A stretch of 14,319 bases of DNA, from contig DAFS01000055.1 in assembly GCA_002495525.1 (NCBI GenBank), forward strand, positions 27,234 through 41,552, given 5' to 3'. The notes under the pieces were generated by a model that searched no databases, had not been told where the DNA came from, and saw only the letters and a list, made by a program, of their open reading frames with translations. Source of the DNA: Euryarchaeota archaeon UBA89 (GTDB taxonomy: Archaea > Thermoplasmatota > Poseidoniia > Poseidoniales > Thalassarchaeaceae). Both the position numbers and the translations under genes were made by a program. This document shows positions 1 through 6,999 of this stretch, piece by piece; position 1 is the stretch's first letter, and every line of letters starts with the position of its first letter.

Positions 1-371
1 TCTAAAGCAGATGTTTGTATTTTTTCTTCAATATCATCGATTTCTTCAAACATTTTTTCTTTTTTCCATGAAGGATCAAGGTTTATCATTCCATCATTCT
101 GAATTAATTTTTCTCTGCTTTCCTTAACTATTTTCAACAACTCATTTGCCTTTTTTTGTGCTTTGTTTCTTTCTTCTTTCAAATCACTCACTTTAGAATT
201 TATTTTTTTATTAATTTCTAATGCTTTTTTTGCTTTAGGTGCAAGATTTTGTTCTTCTGCTTCTAAAGTTCTAATTACAGTAGGTAATTGCTGTTTTAGC
301 AATTGTCTGCGGGCAAGAAGAGATTTAGCCATCTCTTCGGGCGAGACTGAGAGAAGCTCATCTGTGTTCAT
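1..371 (-). CDS. Coiled-coil protein, COG1340-like (partial, 3' end off window)
   Basis: An open minus-strand frame runs from an ATG at 371 to the window edge, giving 123 codons without a stop; the C-terminus lies outside. The visible part begins MNTDELLSVSPEEMAKSLL and is almost entirely charged helix rich in Lys, Glu and Gln, with no Cys, signal peptide or membrane segment, so it should be a cytoplasmic coiled coil. Near its visible end it reads IDDIEEKIQTSAL. This resembles the leucine/glutamate helix followed by a 'QT..L' motif that I associate with archaeal COG1340 coiled-coil proteins, a family of unknown function. The same helical arrangement occurs in the protein at 4574-5611, so the two may be paralogues. 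The gene is divergent from the operon starting at 467, with a shared 95-bp intergenic region. The reading frame is clear; the family assignment is moderate. Confidence 0.75.
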   Translation of the reverse strand, partial: MNTDELLSVSPEEMAKSLLARRQLLKQQLPTVIRTLEAEEQNLAPKAKKALEINKKINSKVSDLKEERNKAQKKANELLKIVKESREKLIQNDGMINLDPSWKKEKMFEEIDDIEEKIQTSAL

Positions 372-392
372 ACTATACGGGGCTGACGAAAG

Positions 393-402
393 GTATCAAT
401 AA
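393..402 (-). promoter_or_regulatory. Candidate TATA box for the divergent coiled-coil gene
   Basis: Read on the minus strand this is TTTATTGATA. It lies about 22-31 bases upstream of the ATG at 371, the spacing expected for a leaderless archaeal transcript. It is immediately next to the 403-419 palindrome, so a protein bound there would block TBP/TFB access. It is an AT-rich motif only and could be chance in an AT-rich genome. Confidence 0.3.
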
Positions 403-419
403 AGGTCACTATGTGACCT
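403..419. promoter_or_regulatory. Perfect 17-bp palindrome, candidate operator
   Basis: The sequence is AGGTCAC-TAT-GTGACCT, two perfect 7-bp arms around 3 bp. It sits in the 95-bp region between the divergent starts at 371 and 467, the classic place for a dimeric repressor site controlling both directions. The operon to its right encodes a DtxR-family regulator, so that protein is one candidate ligand, although this is inference. I saw no second copy in the window. Confidence 0.5.
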
Positions 420-466
420 CGGAGAGGGGTTTCCTTCATACGGTTGTTCTTGTCGAGTATTATCCA

Positions 467-2347
467 ATGGCCCGAAGAACAGTTGTTTATTCTTTGAAGG
501 TTTTATTATTATTATCAATAATTATGATTATTTTTTCATCTAATACTTCGGCTGCAGACACAGATTTTGATATTTCTAGTGACAATACTTGGTCTGTCGA
601 ATTCTTAGACGGAAGTACAATGGAAAATTCAGGAAATAATTCTGCATCTGATGGTGATTACATATCATTAAAAATTCAGGTTTTTAACACAAATCTATCT
701 TCTGTTGATGCCTCTTGGAGTTTTAGTTTTGGTTTTGATGGCCAATGGTATGGTGGAAACTCCGGAAGCTTAAATGGTAGTTTATCAACTAATAATGTGG
801 AAATTTCCTTTGGGCCAGTCGCTGAAGGTTTTATTCTCTGTAAGTTAGAAGTTGTCAATACTCAAGAAATTGAAATTCTTGATATTAGGGTAGGGCCTAA
901 TCCTGTCAATTTTTCTTCTGCGGGTTCTGATGAAATTGTCATTATAGGCCAACCAATACATGTAGGTGATGAATTAACTGCATCAATATTAGTACACAAT
1001 AAAGGTTCTTTAACTGACTCAGTTAGACTAGAATTGACTAAAGATGATGGGACAACTCTTGTCAATGGGGACTTCATCTCAATTTCTCCTGGCTCTAGTA
1101 GAGAGGTTTCTGCTAATTTCATCCCTCTTTTATCAGGTTCTTTAAGCGTACATTGGAGAGTGTATTCATTAAATGGAGGTATTGATGTTTCACTTAATGG
1201 TAGTTCAAATATTGAGGTTAGAAACTCTCAAGAAATAGCGGTTGAATCAGAAGAAATTACTTGGAATCTGCAAGATGGGTTAGATTTGAATATTTTAATT
1301 TCTCTCAGTGATGGTTTGAATCGTAGTCTAGATGTAGAAATTTTAATGAAATCAGGAAATGAATATGAGGTTTATCAAAAATTTACTATTGAAATGAATC
1401 CAGGAATAAGGAATCTCAATTTGAATCTCGGTCATCCTGATGCTAATCGATTAAAAGTAGTTGTAAGTCCAAATGGATGGCTCCCTTTGAATGGTGTTGG
1501 GGAAGTAATAATAGAATTAATCCCACCATTAGTTATCCCTTCTATTATGATATCAGGCACGTCACCTGAAACGGTATCTCCCGGTCAATCTTTTGTAATT
1601 GACTACACTCTTGAAAATACAGGTACCTCAAAATCATCTATTGGGTTATTGAGAGTCATTGGTGTCGCGAATAGCCTCGTGTTCACTGAAGTTACTATAC
1701 CTTCAATAAGTCCTGGCGACGATTATTCCGGAACACTAGAATTTTCTTCTTGGGAGTATTCGCAAACCACAGATATTGAATTCATTTGGGTTATGGAAGA
1801 GGCTGTTTCAAAAAACCAAACCTCAGTTGTTGTTGAAACAGGGACCAGTGCCAGTTTTTCACTTCCATTTAGTATATTCGCAGCAATCTATGGTGCTCTA
1901 TCGGGTCTAGCTATTGTTATGACATGTTTAGTTATTTTTAGAGCAATTACACAACGAACACCTTCAACAGATTCAAAATTATTTAGAGGTAATTTCTTGA
2001 ATAACAGGATTGTAAAAAATAGTGTTTCAGAATTAAAGAAGGAAGTTTCTTGCCCCTCTTGCAATCAGAGGTTAAATATTCCAATTGATCATAATGGCTC
2101 AGTAAAATGTCCTGCTTGCTCTATGCAGTTCTCTCAAAAAAAATCTACTCAAGATGAAATTGAAGAGAATTTGGAAACAGAAAAATTAGATGAAGAAATC
2201 ATTATTTCTGAACCTGAGGCATCATCGACCAATGATTTACTATCTTGTCCTAAATGTGAACAAACTCTTAGAGTCGCACTCGATAAGAGACCCGTAAGGT
2301 CACGTTGTCCGGCTTGTAGAGTTGAGTTTTTAGCAAAAATTGGTTGA
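467..2347 (+). CDS. Secreted Ig-like/CARDB-type membrane-anchored protein with two cytoplasmic zinc ribbons
   Basis: I choose the ATG at 467 (626 aa). An ATG at 413 in the same frame would put a non-hydrophobic 18-residue extension ahead of the signal peptide and would start inside the palindrome. Residues 2-29 form a basic-then-hydrophobic signal peptide ending NTSA. Residues about 30-460 are beta-rich, Asn/Ser-rich and contain CARDB/Ig-like segments, for example around 130-250 and 362-455 (a 'SPGQSF...TLENTG' pattern). A single hydrophobic segment at about 464-491 is followed by a cytoplasmic tail. That tail carries two CxxC...CxxC zinc ribbons: C529, C532, C548, C551 and C594, C597, C614, C617, of MJ0042-like spacing, separated by an acidic linker. 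The protein should sit in the membrane with its Ig domains outside. It is first in an operon whose next gene starts 8 bp after its stop. The function is unknown; a role in linking surface state to intracellular partners is inference. Confidence 0.85.
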   Translation: MARRTVVYSLKVLLLLSIIMIIFSSNTSAADTDFDISSDNTWSVEFLDGSTMENSGNNSASDGDYISLKIQVFNTNLSSVDASWSFSFGFDGQWYGGNSGSLNGSLSTNNVEISFGPVAEGFILCKLEVVNTQEIEILDIRVGPNPVNFSSAGSDEIVIIGQPIHVGDELTASILVHNKGSLTDSVRLELTKDDGTTLVNGDFISISPGSSREVSANFIPLLSGSLSVHWRVYSLNGGIDVSLNGSSNIEVRNSQEIAVESEEITWNLQDGLDLNILISLSDGLNRSLDVEILMKSGNEYEVYQKFTIEMNPGIRNLNLNLGHPDANRLKVVVSPNGWLPLNGVGEVIIELIPPLVIPSIMISGTSPETVSPGQSFVIDYTLENTGTSKSSIGLLRVIGVANSLVFTEVTIPSISPGDDYSGTLEFSSWEYSQTTDIEFIWVMEEAVSKNQTSVVVETGTSASFSLPFSIFAAIYGALSGLAIVMTCLVIFRAITQRTPSTDSKLFRGNFLNNRIVKNSVSELKKEVSCPSCNQRLNIPIDHNGSVKCPACSMQFSQKKSTQDEIEENLETEKLDEEIIISEPEASSTNDLLSCPKCEQTLRVALDKRPVRSRCPACRVEFLAKIG

Positions 2348-2350
2348 GGT
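2346..2350 (+). promoter_or_regulatory. Shine-Dalgarno that fixes the DtxR-family start
   Basis: GAGGT lies 5 bases before the ATG at 2356 and overlaps the TGA of the preceding gene. This supports initiation at 2356 rather than at the in-frame TTG at 2344, which would give MRFH in front. Confidence 0.5.
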
Positions 2351-2355
2351 TTCAT

Positions 2356-3003
2356 ATGTCTAGTTTAAGTGAATTTGAAGAAATGTATCTCAAAAGAATT
2401 TTTGAGGCGCATTCAGATAATCCTGGTGAAATAGTTCGAACTACAAAATTAGCAGATTCAATGGAAGTAAGTCCGGCATCAACTACTGAAATGATTCAAA
2501 GACTTGCACTTAGGGATTTTTTGACATATATTCCTTACAAAGGATGTAGGTTGACATCTGAGGGATTTAAACATGCTTCTAGAATTAAGAGAAGAGAAGA
2601 ATTGTTGAAAATTTTGTTAACCGATGTAATCAGGTTCGATGGTGATGTTGATGAAGTTGCCTGTAAGATTGAGCATAATATTGGTGAGAATCTTGAAGCA
2701 TGTATTGATAGAATGTTAGGTTATCCAGAGAGAAACAAAGACGGAGAAATGATTCCAATGGTGGATAGGAGTATGATTACTTCTTCGAAAAATATTCTTG
2801 TACCGTTATCGGCATTACCTGAAGACACACCTTCACGAATTGAATTGATTAATTCTAGTAGTGTTGCTATAAAAACGTTGGAAAATGCAGGTATCAGAAT
2901 TGGTAATAATGTTATTAAGAAATCAGATAAGTTCTTTTCAGAAGGTTCTGAAGTTGTTTTTTCTAGAGAATTAAGTTTCAAAATCATAGTTCGAATTGAA
3001 TAG
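2356..3003 (+). CDS. DtxR/IdeR-type metal-dependent transcriptional regulator
   Basis: The 215-aa protein has the three-part DtxR plan. A winged helix-turn-helix spans about residues 1-75 (EMYLKRIFE start, recognition segment SPASTTEMIQRL). A metal-binding/dimerisation helix domain covers about 76-140, and a C-terminal FeoA/SH3-like beta domain about 145-215. Aligned by eye to diphtheria DtxR, the primary iron-site ligands Met10, Cys102, Glu105 and His106 correspond to M10, C103, E106 and H107, so the iron-type (Met/Cys) rather than MntR-type ligand set is kept. The ancillary-site positions His79, Glu83 and His98 appear as Glu, Lys and Asp. In the family, metal-loaded dimers bind palindromic operators and repress transcription. 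It is the second gene of the operon, 8 bp before the next start. Control of its own operon through the 403-419 palindrome is a reasonable but untested guess. Confidence 0.9.
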   Translation: MSSLSEFEEMYLKRIFEAHSDNPGEIVRTTKLADSMEVSPASTTEMIQRLALRDFLTYIPYKGCRLTSEGFKHASRIKRREELLKILLTDVIRFDGDVDEVACKIEHNIGENLEACIDRMLGYPERNKDGEMIPMVDRSMITSSKNILVPLSALPEDTPSRIELINSSSVAIKTLENAGIRIGNNVIKKSDKFFSEGSEVVFSRELSFKIIVRIE

Positions 3004-3011
3004 GGATTATT

Positions 3012-4577
3012 ATGTCTAATGCAAATGATGACTCTGATATTCTTTCAATTGAAGAGAGTATTAAACCTCCTCCGGCACCAGAGGTTGGTGATATCTCCTC
3101 AGGAATCAGTCTAGAAGAAAATTTTGACCTAGAAGATATTCAGAGATTACAGGAATATGAAAGAAACCTTGTGAAGTTAGATCGCCTTTTTATCAGCAGA
3201 GGCGCTAGATTCGTATTGATAATACCAATTTTTGTAATTTTATTATACGGGCTTGCCGAATCATTTACTGGTTCAGAACCCGACTGGTGGATTAATCATG
3301 TCCTACCTGTCATTCCATTTAATATCACAATCGAAGTTGGATTATATTACCTAGCATTTTTCTTTATTATTGCAGATTTAGGTCTTCTATGTTTACTTTT
3401 AATGCTATTATCTGTCACAAGGAGAATTTTTAATATCCAATCAAATTATCTTACGAAAACAGGTCTGACATTCAAAAGTGCTCATGGTTATGCAGAAATG
3501 AAAGAGACTATTGAAGGTTCATTTAGACAGGTTATAGCTACCACTTTCCTGATGTTTCTTTCTGGTTTATTTCTTATTTCAAGCCTTCAATTTTCCGACT
3601 TCGTTAGTGGAAATTCAGTTCTACTATCTTTTTCTACAGGATTTCTTTTATCCGGACATGGTGTCCATATGGTATCTAATCGTTCGAGATTTAATACCTG
3701 TGAAACTTGGGGGATGTTAGATTCTTTTTCACCCCCAATACATCCAGCTTTATTGAAAAGGCCATTTAGTGATGTAATCAGTGCTCATGTAGACCCCCTT
3801 CTTTCAGTCCGTATTTCTGAATATTTACGCTCAATACAACATTCTGTCAATGAAGGCAATAATATTTCCGAATTACAAGAAAAGTTACTCCACTTATTGC
3901 ATCTAAGGAGGGCAGGATATTTGGATGAAGAGGATTTCCGTTCAGAACTTGATGTAATGATGCCTCTAGAAATCATTGATGAACTATTTCGACATCCCGA
4001 ATTGGGTGAAGAAACTTGGGATCGTTTAATCGTTAGAGCGAAAGATAGGTGCGCATCTTTTTTCAGACTCCATGATCGTTTGAGAATGAAAATAGATTCC
4101 GGTCTTAACAATGAGATTTGGTTTGATGTTGATATGGAAAATCTTGTCGTAGGCCAAGCAAATTTATTTGCATATGTTCTGAATAATGGTACTGAACCAG
4201 CGAATCTTATCTTAAAGATTCAAACACCTGATTTCCGACCTTCTGAATGTGTTTACAAATTAAGGGTAAATTCTAGTAATGAATTATTAAATCAGATTGA
4301 TAATGATTCCTTTGTACAGAAATTACCTTTGATCATAAAATCTACAGAAATTATTTGGCAGAGCCTATTACCTGAAGAGACAGGGGAAGCAACAGTTACT
4401 GTAAGATTAGAAGATGAGGGTGGAAACTTACTAAGTGGTAGAGTATTAACTGTACAAAATAGGGCAGATTTATTCACAAGATTAAGAGTTTCAATTGGAG
4501 CAATCTTCTTAGTTGGTGCCGGAATAGCCATTATTTCGCCAATTTTACCGCTCTTCACGTCGCTTTTGGGCCTATGA
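3012..4577 (+). CDS. Multi-pass membrane protein with SHOCT-like segment and extra beta domain, unknown function
   Basis: The ATG at 3012 follows the previous stop by 8 bp, with an AGGGAT ribosome-binding sequence at 3002-3007. The 521-aa protein starts with an acidic, proline-containing soluble stretch (1-60). Hydrophobic segments follow at about 66-85, 107-135, 173-193 and 203-220, with one more at the C-terminus (493-519). Between them lies a helical soluble region. Its part at about 285-318, LLHLLHLRRAGYLDEEDF, resembles the short SHOCT motif in which an 'L..L...G.l.eeeF' pattern recurs. A beta-rich domain at about 368-482 looks CARDB-like (ENLVVGQANLFAYVLNNGTE). I recognise no catalytic motif. 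The stop overlaps the next ATG (ATGA), so translation is probably coupled to the coiled-coil gene. It is likely part of a cell-envelope assembly encoded by this operon. Confidence 0.75.
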   Translation: MSNANDDSDILSIEESIKPPPAPEVGDISSGISLEENFDLEDIQRLQEYERNLVKLDRLFISRGARFVLIIPIFVILLYGLAESFTGSEPDWWINHVLPVIPFNITIEVGLYYLAFFFIIADLGLLCLLLMLLSVTRRIFNIQSNYLTKTGLTFKSAHGYAEMKETIEGSFRQVIATTFLMFLSGLFLISSLQFSDFVSGNSVLLSFSTGFLLSGHGVHMVSNRSRFNTCETWGMLDSFSPPIHPALLKRPFSDVISAHVDPLLSVRISEYLRSIQHSVNEGNNISELQEKLLHLLHLRRAGYLDEEDFRSELDVMMPLEIIDELFRHPELGEETWDRLIVRAKDRCASFFRLHDRLRMKIDSGLNNEIWFDVDMENLVVGQANLFAYVLNNGTEPANLILKIQTPDFRPSECVYKLRVNSSNELLNQIDNDSFVQKLPLIIKSTEIIWQSLLPEETGEATVTVRLEDEGGNLLSGRVLTVQNRADLFTRLRVSIGAIFLVGAGIAIISPILPLFTSLLGL

Positions 4578-5611
4578 ATCGAGTAGTTCCATTGAAGAAG
4601 GGTTCCTCACTCGGCAACCTCGTGAAAGATGAGCAGCAGAAGCCTGATGATGACCTTAGAACAAGGTTGCATGCTATGGAAACAAAAATTCGTAGAATGA
4701 AAGAACAAAGGAATTCATTCAATGAAGATGCTCGTAGGGCTGCTGATTCAAGAAATGCTTTACAGGAACAAAGTAAGGAAATTAGAGAGTCTATTAAAGA
4801 AAAATTAGACGAACAGAAGAAAGTCAGAGACCAAGCTCAAATCTGTAAAGCGAGAAGAGATGAGATTCAAAAACAAATTAGAGAACTTATTAATCAAAAT
4901 AGGGGACGCAAAGATGAAGCAAAAGGAACTAAATCTGTAGTCATTCAACTGTCCGAGATCATTAACGAGATAGAAAAAATTGAAAATACAATGATGACTG
5001 ATGGAAGATTAATTTTAGAAACTGAGAATAAATTACTTAAGAAACTAAAAGTATTAATTTCTAAGAGAGATAAGTTAATGCCAGCAGTGAAAGATTTCGA
5101 GGCAATTAATATCGATATAGGAGACATGGACGGTTCTATCAAATTACTAAAGTCCGAAGCAGATAAGGCTCATCAAGAAATGATCGATTTTCATAAGCAA
5201 GCAGACTTAATCTGGGATGATGTAAAACCTATGCTTGCCGAAAGAGATTTCTTACGAGCTGAGGCAGATAGGTTTCATTTGGCATATGTGGCAAGTAGAG
5301 AATCTGCTAATGAAGTACATGAAAATATGAAAGAATTAATTGGTCAAGTAAATGAAATAAGAGATGAAATTAAAGCTGCTGAAGAAGAGCGTATGAAAGT
5401 AATTAGGGACCATAATCAATCAGTTAAGGATGCTCTGAAACTACCTAGTGAAGATGAAGGAATGGCAGATTCCTTGGCGTCTCAATTAATTAATAGTGGT
5501 TCATTAACACTCGGCGGTGTTCTAACTGGTGATTCAAAATCATCTGTTTCTAAGAAAATGAATGGGAAAAAGCAGTCTCGAAAACTAAGAACAACTCGTG
5601 GTAAAAAATAA
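4574..5611 (+). CDS. COG1340-type coiled-coil protein
   Basis: The 345-aa protein is nearly all charged alpha helix. It has long heptad-like runs at about 25-110 and 115-275, a short Gly/Ser-rich segment near 305-325 and a very basic tail (KKMNGKKQSRKLRTTRGKK). The middle section has repeated 'EAD..H.e....' units (SEADKAHQEM at about 195, RAEADRFHLAY at about 228, ESANEVHENM at about 243), which is the signature I associate with archaeal COG1340 proteins. These are often misnamed phosphoserine phosphatase and have no established function. No Cys, signal peptide or membrane segment is present, so it is cytoplasmic. Its ATG overlaps the TGA of the membrane protein by 4 bp, suggesting coupled translation and a joint structure at the membrane. 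The basic tail could bind nucleic acid or acidic lipid. It ends directly against the convergent pdxS stop. Confidence 0.8.
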   Translation: MNRVVPLKKGSSLGNLVKDEQQKPDDDLRTRLHAMETKIRRMKEQRNSFNEDARRAADSRNALQEQSKEIRESIKEKLDEQKKVRDQAQICKARRDEIQKQIRELINQNRGRKDEAKGTKSVVIQLSEIINEIEKIENTMMTDGRLILETENKLLKKLKVLISKRDKLMPAVKDFEAINIDIGDMDGSIKLLKSEADKAHQEMIDFHKQADLIWDDVKPMLAERDFLRAEADRFHLAYVASRESANEVHENMKELIGQVNEIRDEIKAAEEERMKVIRDHNQSVKDALKLPSEDEGMADSLASQLINSGSLTLGGVLTGDSKSSVSKKMNGKKQSRKLRTTRGKK

Positions 5612-6601
5612 CTACCATCCTCTTTGTTCCATTCTAACATCGAGTGTTTCAATTTCTAAACCAGGCATTGCTTCCCCAATCATTGTGCTCGCTTCTGCTA
5701 CTGAATCAGGGTCTTGATATCTGTGAGTCGCTAGAACAATTGCTTCAGCAGTTGTTTTAGGGTCAGAACTTTTGAAAATTCCAGAACCAACAAATACTCC
5801 GTCCATACCGTGATTCATCATTAGAGCGGCATCTGCTGGTGTAGCAATTCCTCCTGCTGAAAATGTCACTACTGGTAGTCTTTCCATCTGTATTACCTCA
5901 TCTAATATTGATTTAACTTCGTTTCTTAATTCAGAAATATCTCCGAAAGGTGTTTTTGAAATGCTAATATTGAATTCCGAAGCATTAGGCATTCTATTAA
6001 ATCCTCTCATGATAACATTAATCATTTCTTCAATACCTTCTGAGTCTGAGTTTTTAGCATGATAAATTTCTTCCTTGACCAATCTGGCATGTTGAACAGC
6101 ACTGACTACATTCCCTGTTCCAGCTTCGCCCTTAGTTCTAATCATAGCAGCGCCTTCTGCAACTCTTCTTATTGCTTCACCAAGATTTGTACATCCACAA
6201 ACAAAAGGAATCGTAAAATCATTCTTCGCAATGTGGTAGAATGGATCTGCAGGAGTAAGAACCTCCGATTCATCAATCATATCTACACCGAGTGATTGTA
6301 GAACTTTCGCTTCATCGTCATGCCCAATTCTAGCTTTGGCCATTACAGGAATGCTGGTAGTCTCTATAATTTCTCTAATCATATCTGGATGGCTCATTCT
6401 TGCGACTCCTCCTTGAGCCCTGATATCGGCAGGTACTCTTTCCAAAGCCATTACCGATACAGCTCCAGCATCTTCGGCAATGTGAGCCTCTTCAGGTGTG
6501 ACGACATCCATTATGACTCCACCCTCTTGCATTTTAGCAAATCCCCTCTTCAATAAGGAGGTGCCATGTCTCATATCAGTAAAGTTGAACTTTCCATTCA
6601 T
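5612..6601 (-). CDS. pdxS: Pyridoxal 5'-phosphate synthase lyase subunit PdxS
   Basis: PdxS forms PLP from ribose 5-phosphate, glyceraldehyde 3-phosphate and ammonia, the ammonia coming from the PdxT glutaminase. The 329-aa protein is a (beta/alpha)8 barrel with all key residues in register with the Bacillus enzyme at an offset of 8. These are D32 in GVIMDVVTPEEA, K89 in PVMAKARIGH and K157 in MIRTKGEAGTGN, corresponding to D24, K81 and K149. Phosphate-binding loops GGIATPADAA and GVFVGSGIF are intact. An insertion at about 182-220, relative to bacterial PdxS, matches the longer form known from archaea such as Methanocaldococcus. No pdxT is in the window, so it must be elsewhere. The gene follows ferredoxin by 59 bp, and its stop abuts the convergent coiled-coil gene with no intergenic base. 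Confidence 0.97.
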   Translation of the reverse strand: MNGKFNFTDMRHGTSLLKRGFAKMQEGGVIMDVVTPEEAHIAEDAGAVSVMALERVPADIRAQGGVARMSHPDMIREIIETTSIPVMAKARIGHDDEAKVLQSLGVDMIDESEVLTPADPFYHIAKNDFTIPFVCGCTNLGEAIRRVAEGAAMIRTKGEAGTGNVVSAVQHARLVKEEIYHAKNSDSEGIEEMINVIMRGFNRMPNASEFNISISKTPFGDISELRNEVKSILDEVIQMERLPVVTFSAGGIATPADAALMMNHGMDGVFVGSGIFKSSDPKTTAEAIVLATHRYQDPDSVAEASTMIGEAMPGLEIETLDVRMEQRGW

Positions 6602-6625
6602 GCCCTTTCGTCATGGTTATCATTC

Positions 6626-6641
6626 ATGAACCTATGTTCAT
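6626..6641. repeat. Short inverted repeat upstream of pdxS
   Basis: ATGAAC-CTAT-GTTCAT, two perfect 6-bp arms around 4 bp, lies 25-40 bases upstream of the pdxS ATG. That is roughly where an archaeal TATA/BRE would be, so it could be an operator or part of the promoter. At this length chance is a real alternative. Confidence 0.3.
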
Positions 6642-6660
6642 AAAATGTTAATTTCAAAAA

Positions 6661-6939
6661 CTAATTGTCAGCCAGAACAGGAGAATCTCCTTCAGCAATC
6701 GGTAGGTCAGGTGCTTCATTTTCATTCTTTTCTAGCCAGTGTTCTTGATCGTCTGGTAAATCGGTATCTGCAAAGATTGCCTCAACAGGACATTCAGGAA
6801 TACAAGCAGCACAATCTATGCATTCATCAGGATCAATAACAAGATAATCATCTTGCTCTCTAAATGCCTCTACTGGGCAAACCGCCACACAATCTTGATA
6901 TTTATGGCCAACACATGCTTCTGTAACTACGTGAGGCAT
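6661..6939 (-). CDS. Seven-iron ferredoxin (Azotobacter FdI-type, 3Fe-4S + 4Fe-4S)
   Basis: I start at the ATG at 6939 (92 aa). The MPHVVTEAC beginning matches the FdI family, and AGGA lies 6 bases upstream; an ATG at 6963 in frame would add eight unrelated residues. Cysteines sit at 9, 17, 21, 40, 43, 46 and 50. By comparison with Azotobacter FdI, C9, C17 and C50 should hold a [3Fe-4S] cluster, and C21, C40, C43 and C46 a [4Fe-4S] cluster. The FdI Cys11 position is His12 here (CVGHKYQDC), which disfavours a normal fourth Cys ligand at cluster I. The C-terminal about 25 residues are acidic and lack cysteine. The role is low-potential electron transfer in the cytoplasm; the partner is not evident. 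It lies between the COG1325 gene and pdxS on the same strand. Confidence 0.93.
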   Translation of the reverse strand: MPHVVTEACVGHKYQDCVAVCPVEAFREQDDYLVIDPDECIDCAACIPECPVEAIFADTDLPDDQEHWLEKNENEAPDLPIAEGDSPVLADN

Positions 6940-6944
6940 GATTA

Positions 6945-6988
6945 TCCTAAATAGGTAATACATAAGAATACTTGTATGTTATTTAGGA
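6945..6988. promoter_or_regulatory. Hairpin/inverted repeat that includes the ferredoxin ribosome-binding site
   Basis: Perfect 9-bp arms TCCTAAATA (6945-6953) and TATTTAGGA (6980-6988) enclose a second 5-bp pair, ATACA (6958-6962) with TGTAT (6973-6977), leaving a 10-base loop. In the minus-strand RNA the proximal arm contains the AGGA just before the ferredoxin ATG, so folding would hide the ribosome-binding site. It could alternatively act as a terminator for the COG1325 gene or as a protein site in DNA. Confidence 0.45.
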
Positions 6989-6999
6989 AATTATCATTG

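Noticed and set aside
163..402. Plus-strand 79-codon open frame at the left edge
   Set aside because: It is the reverse-strand shadow of the longer coiled-coil frame at 1-371, and its translation is low-complexity and unlike any family.
413..466. Longer start for the Ig-like membrane protein
   Set aside because: It would initiate inside the palindrome and place 18 non-signal residues before a clear signal peptide.
6059..6556. Plus-strand frames opposite pdxS
   Set aside because: They are antisense to pdxS, which has every catalytic residue; they contain no recognisable domain.
6645..6839. Plus-strand frame over the ferredoxin gene
   Set aside because: It is antisense to a well-supported ferredoxin with seven conserved cysteines.
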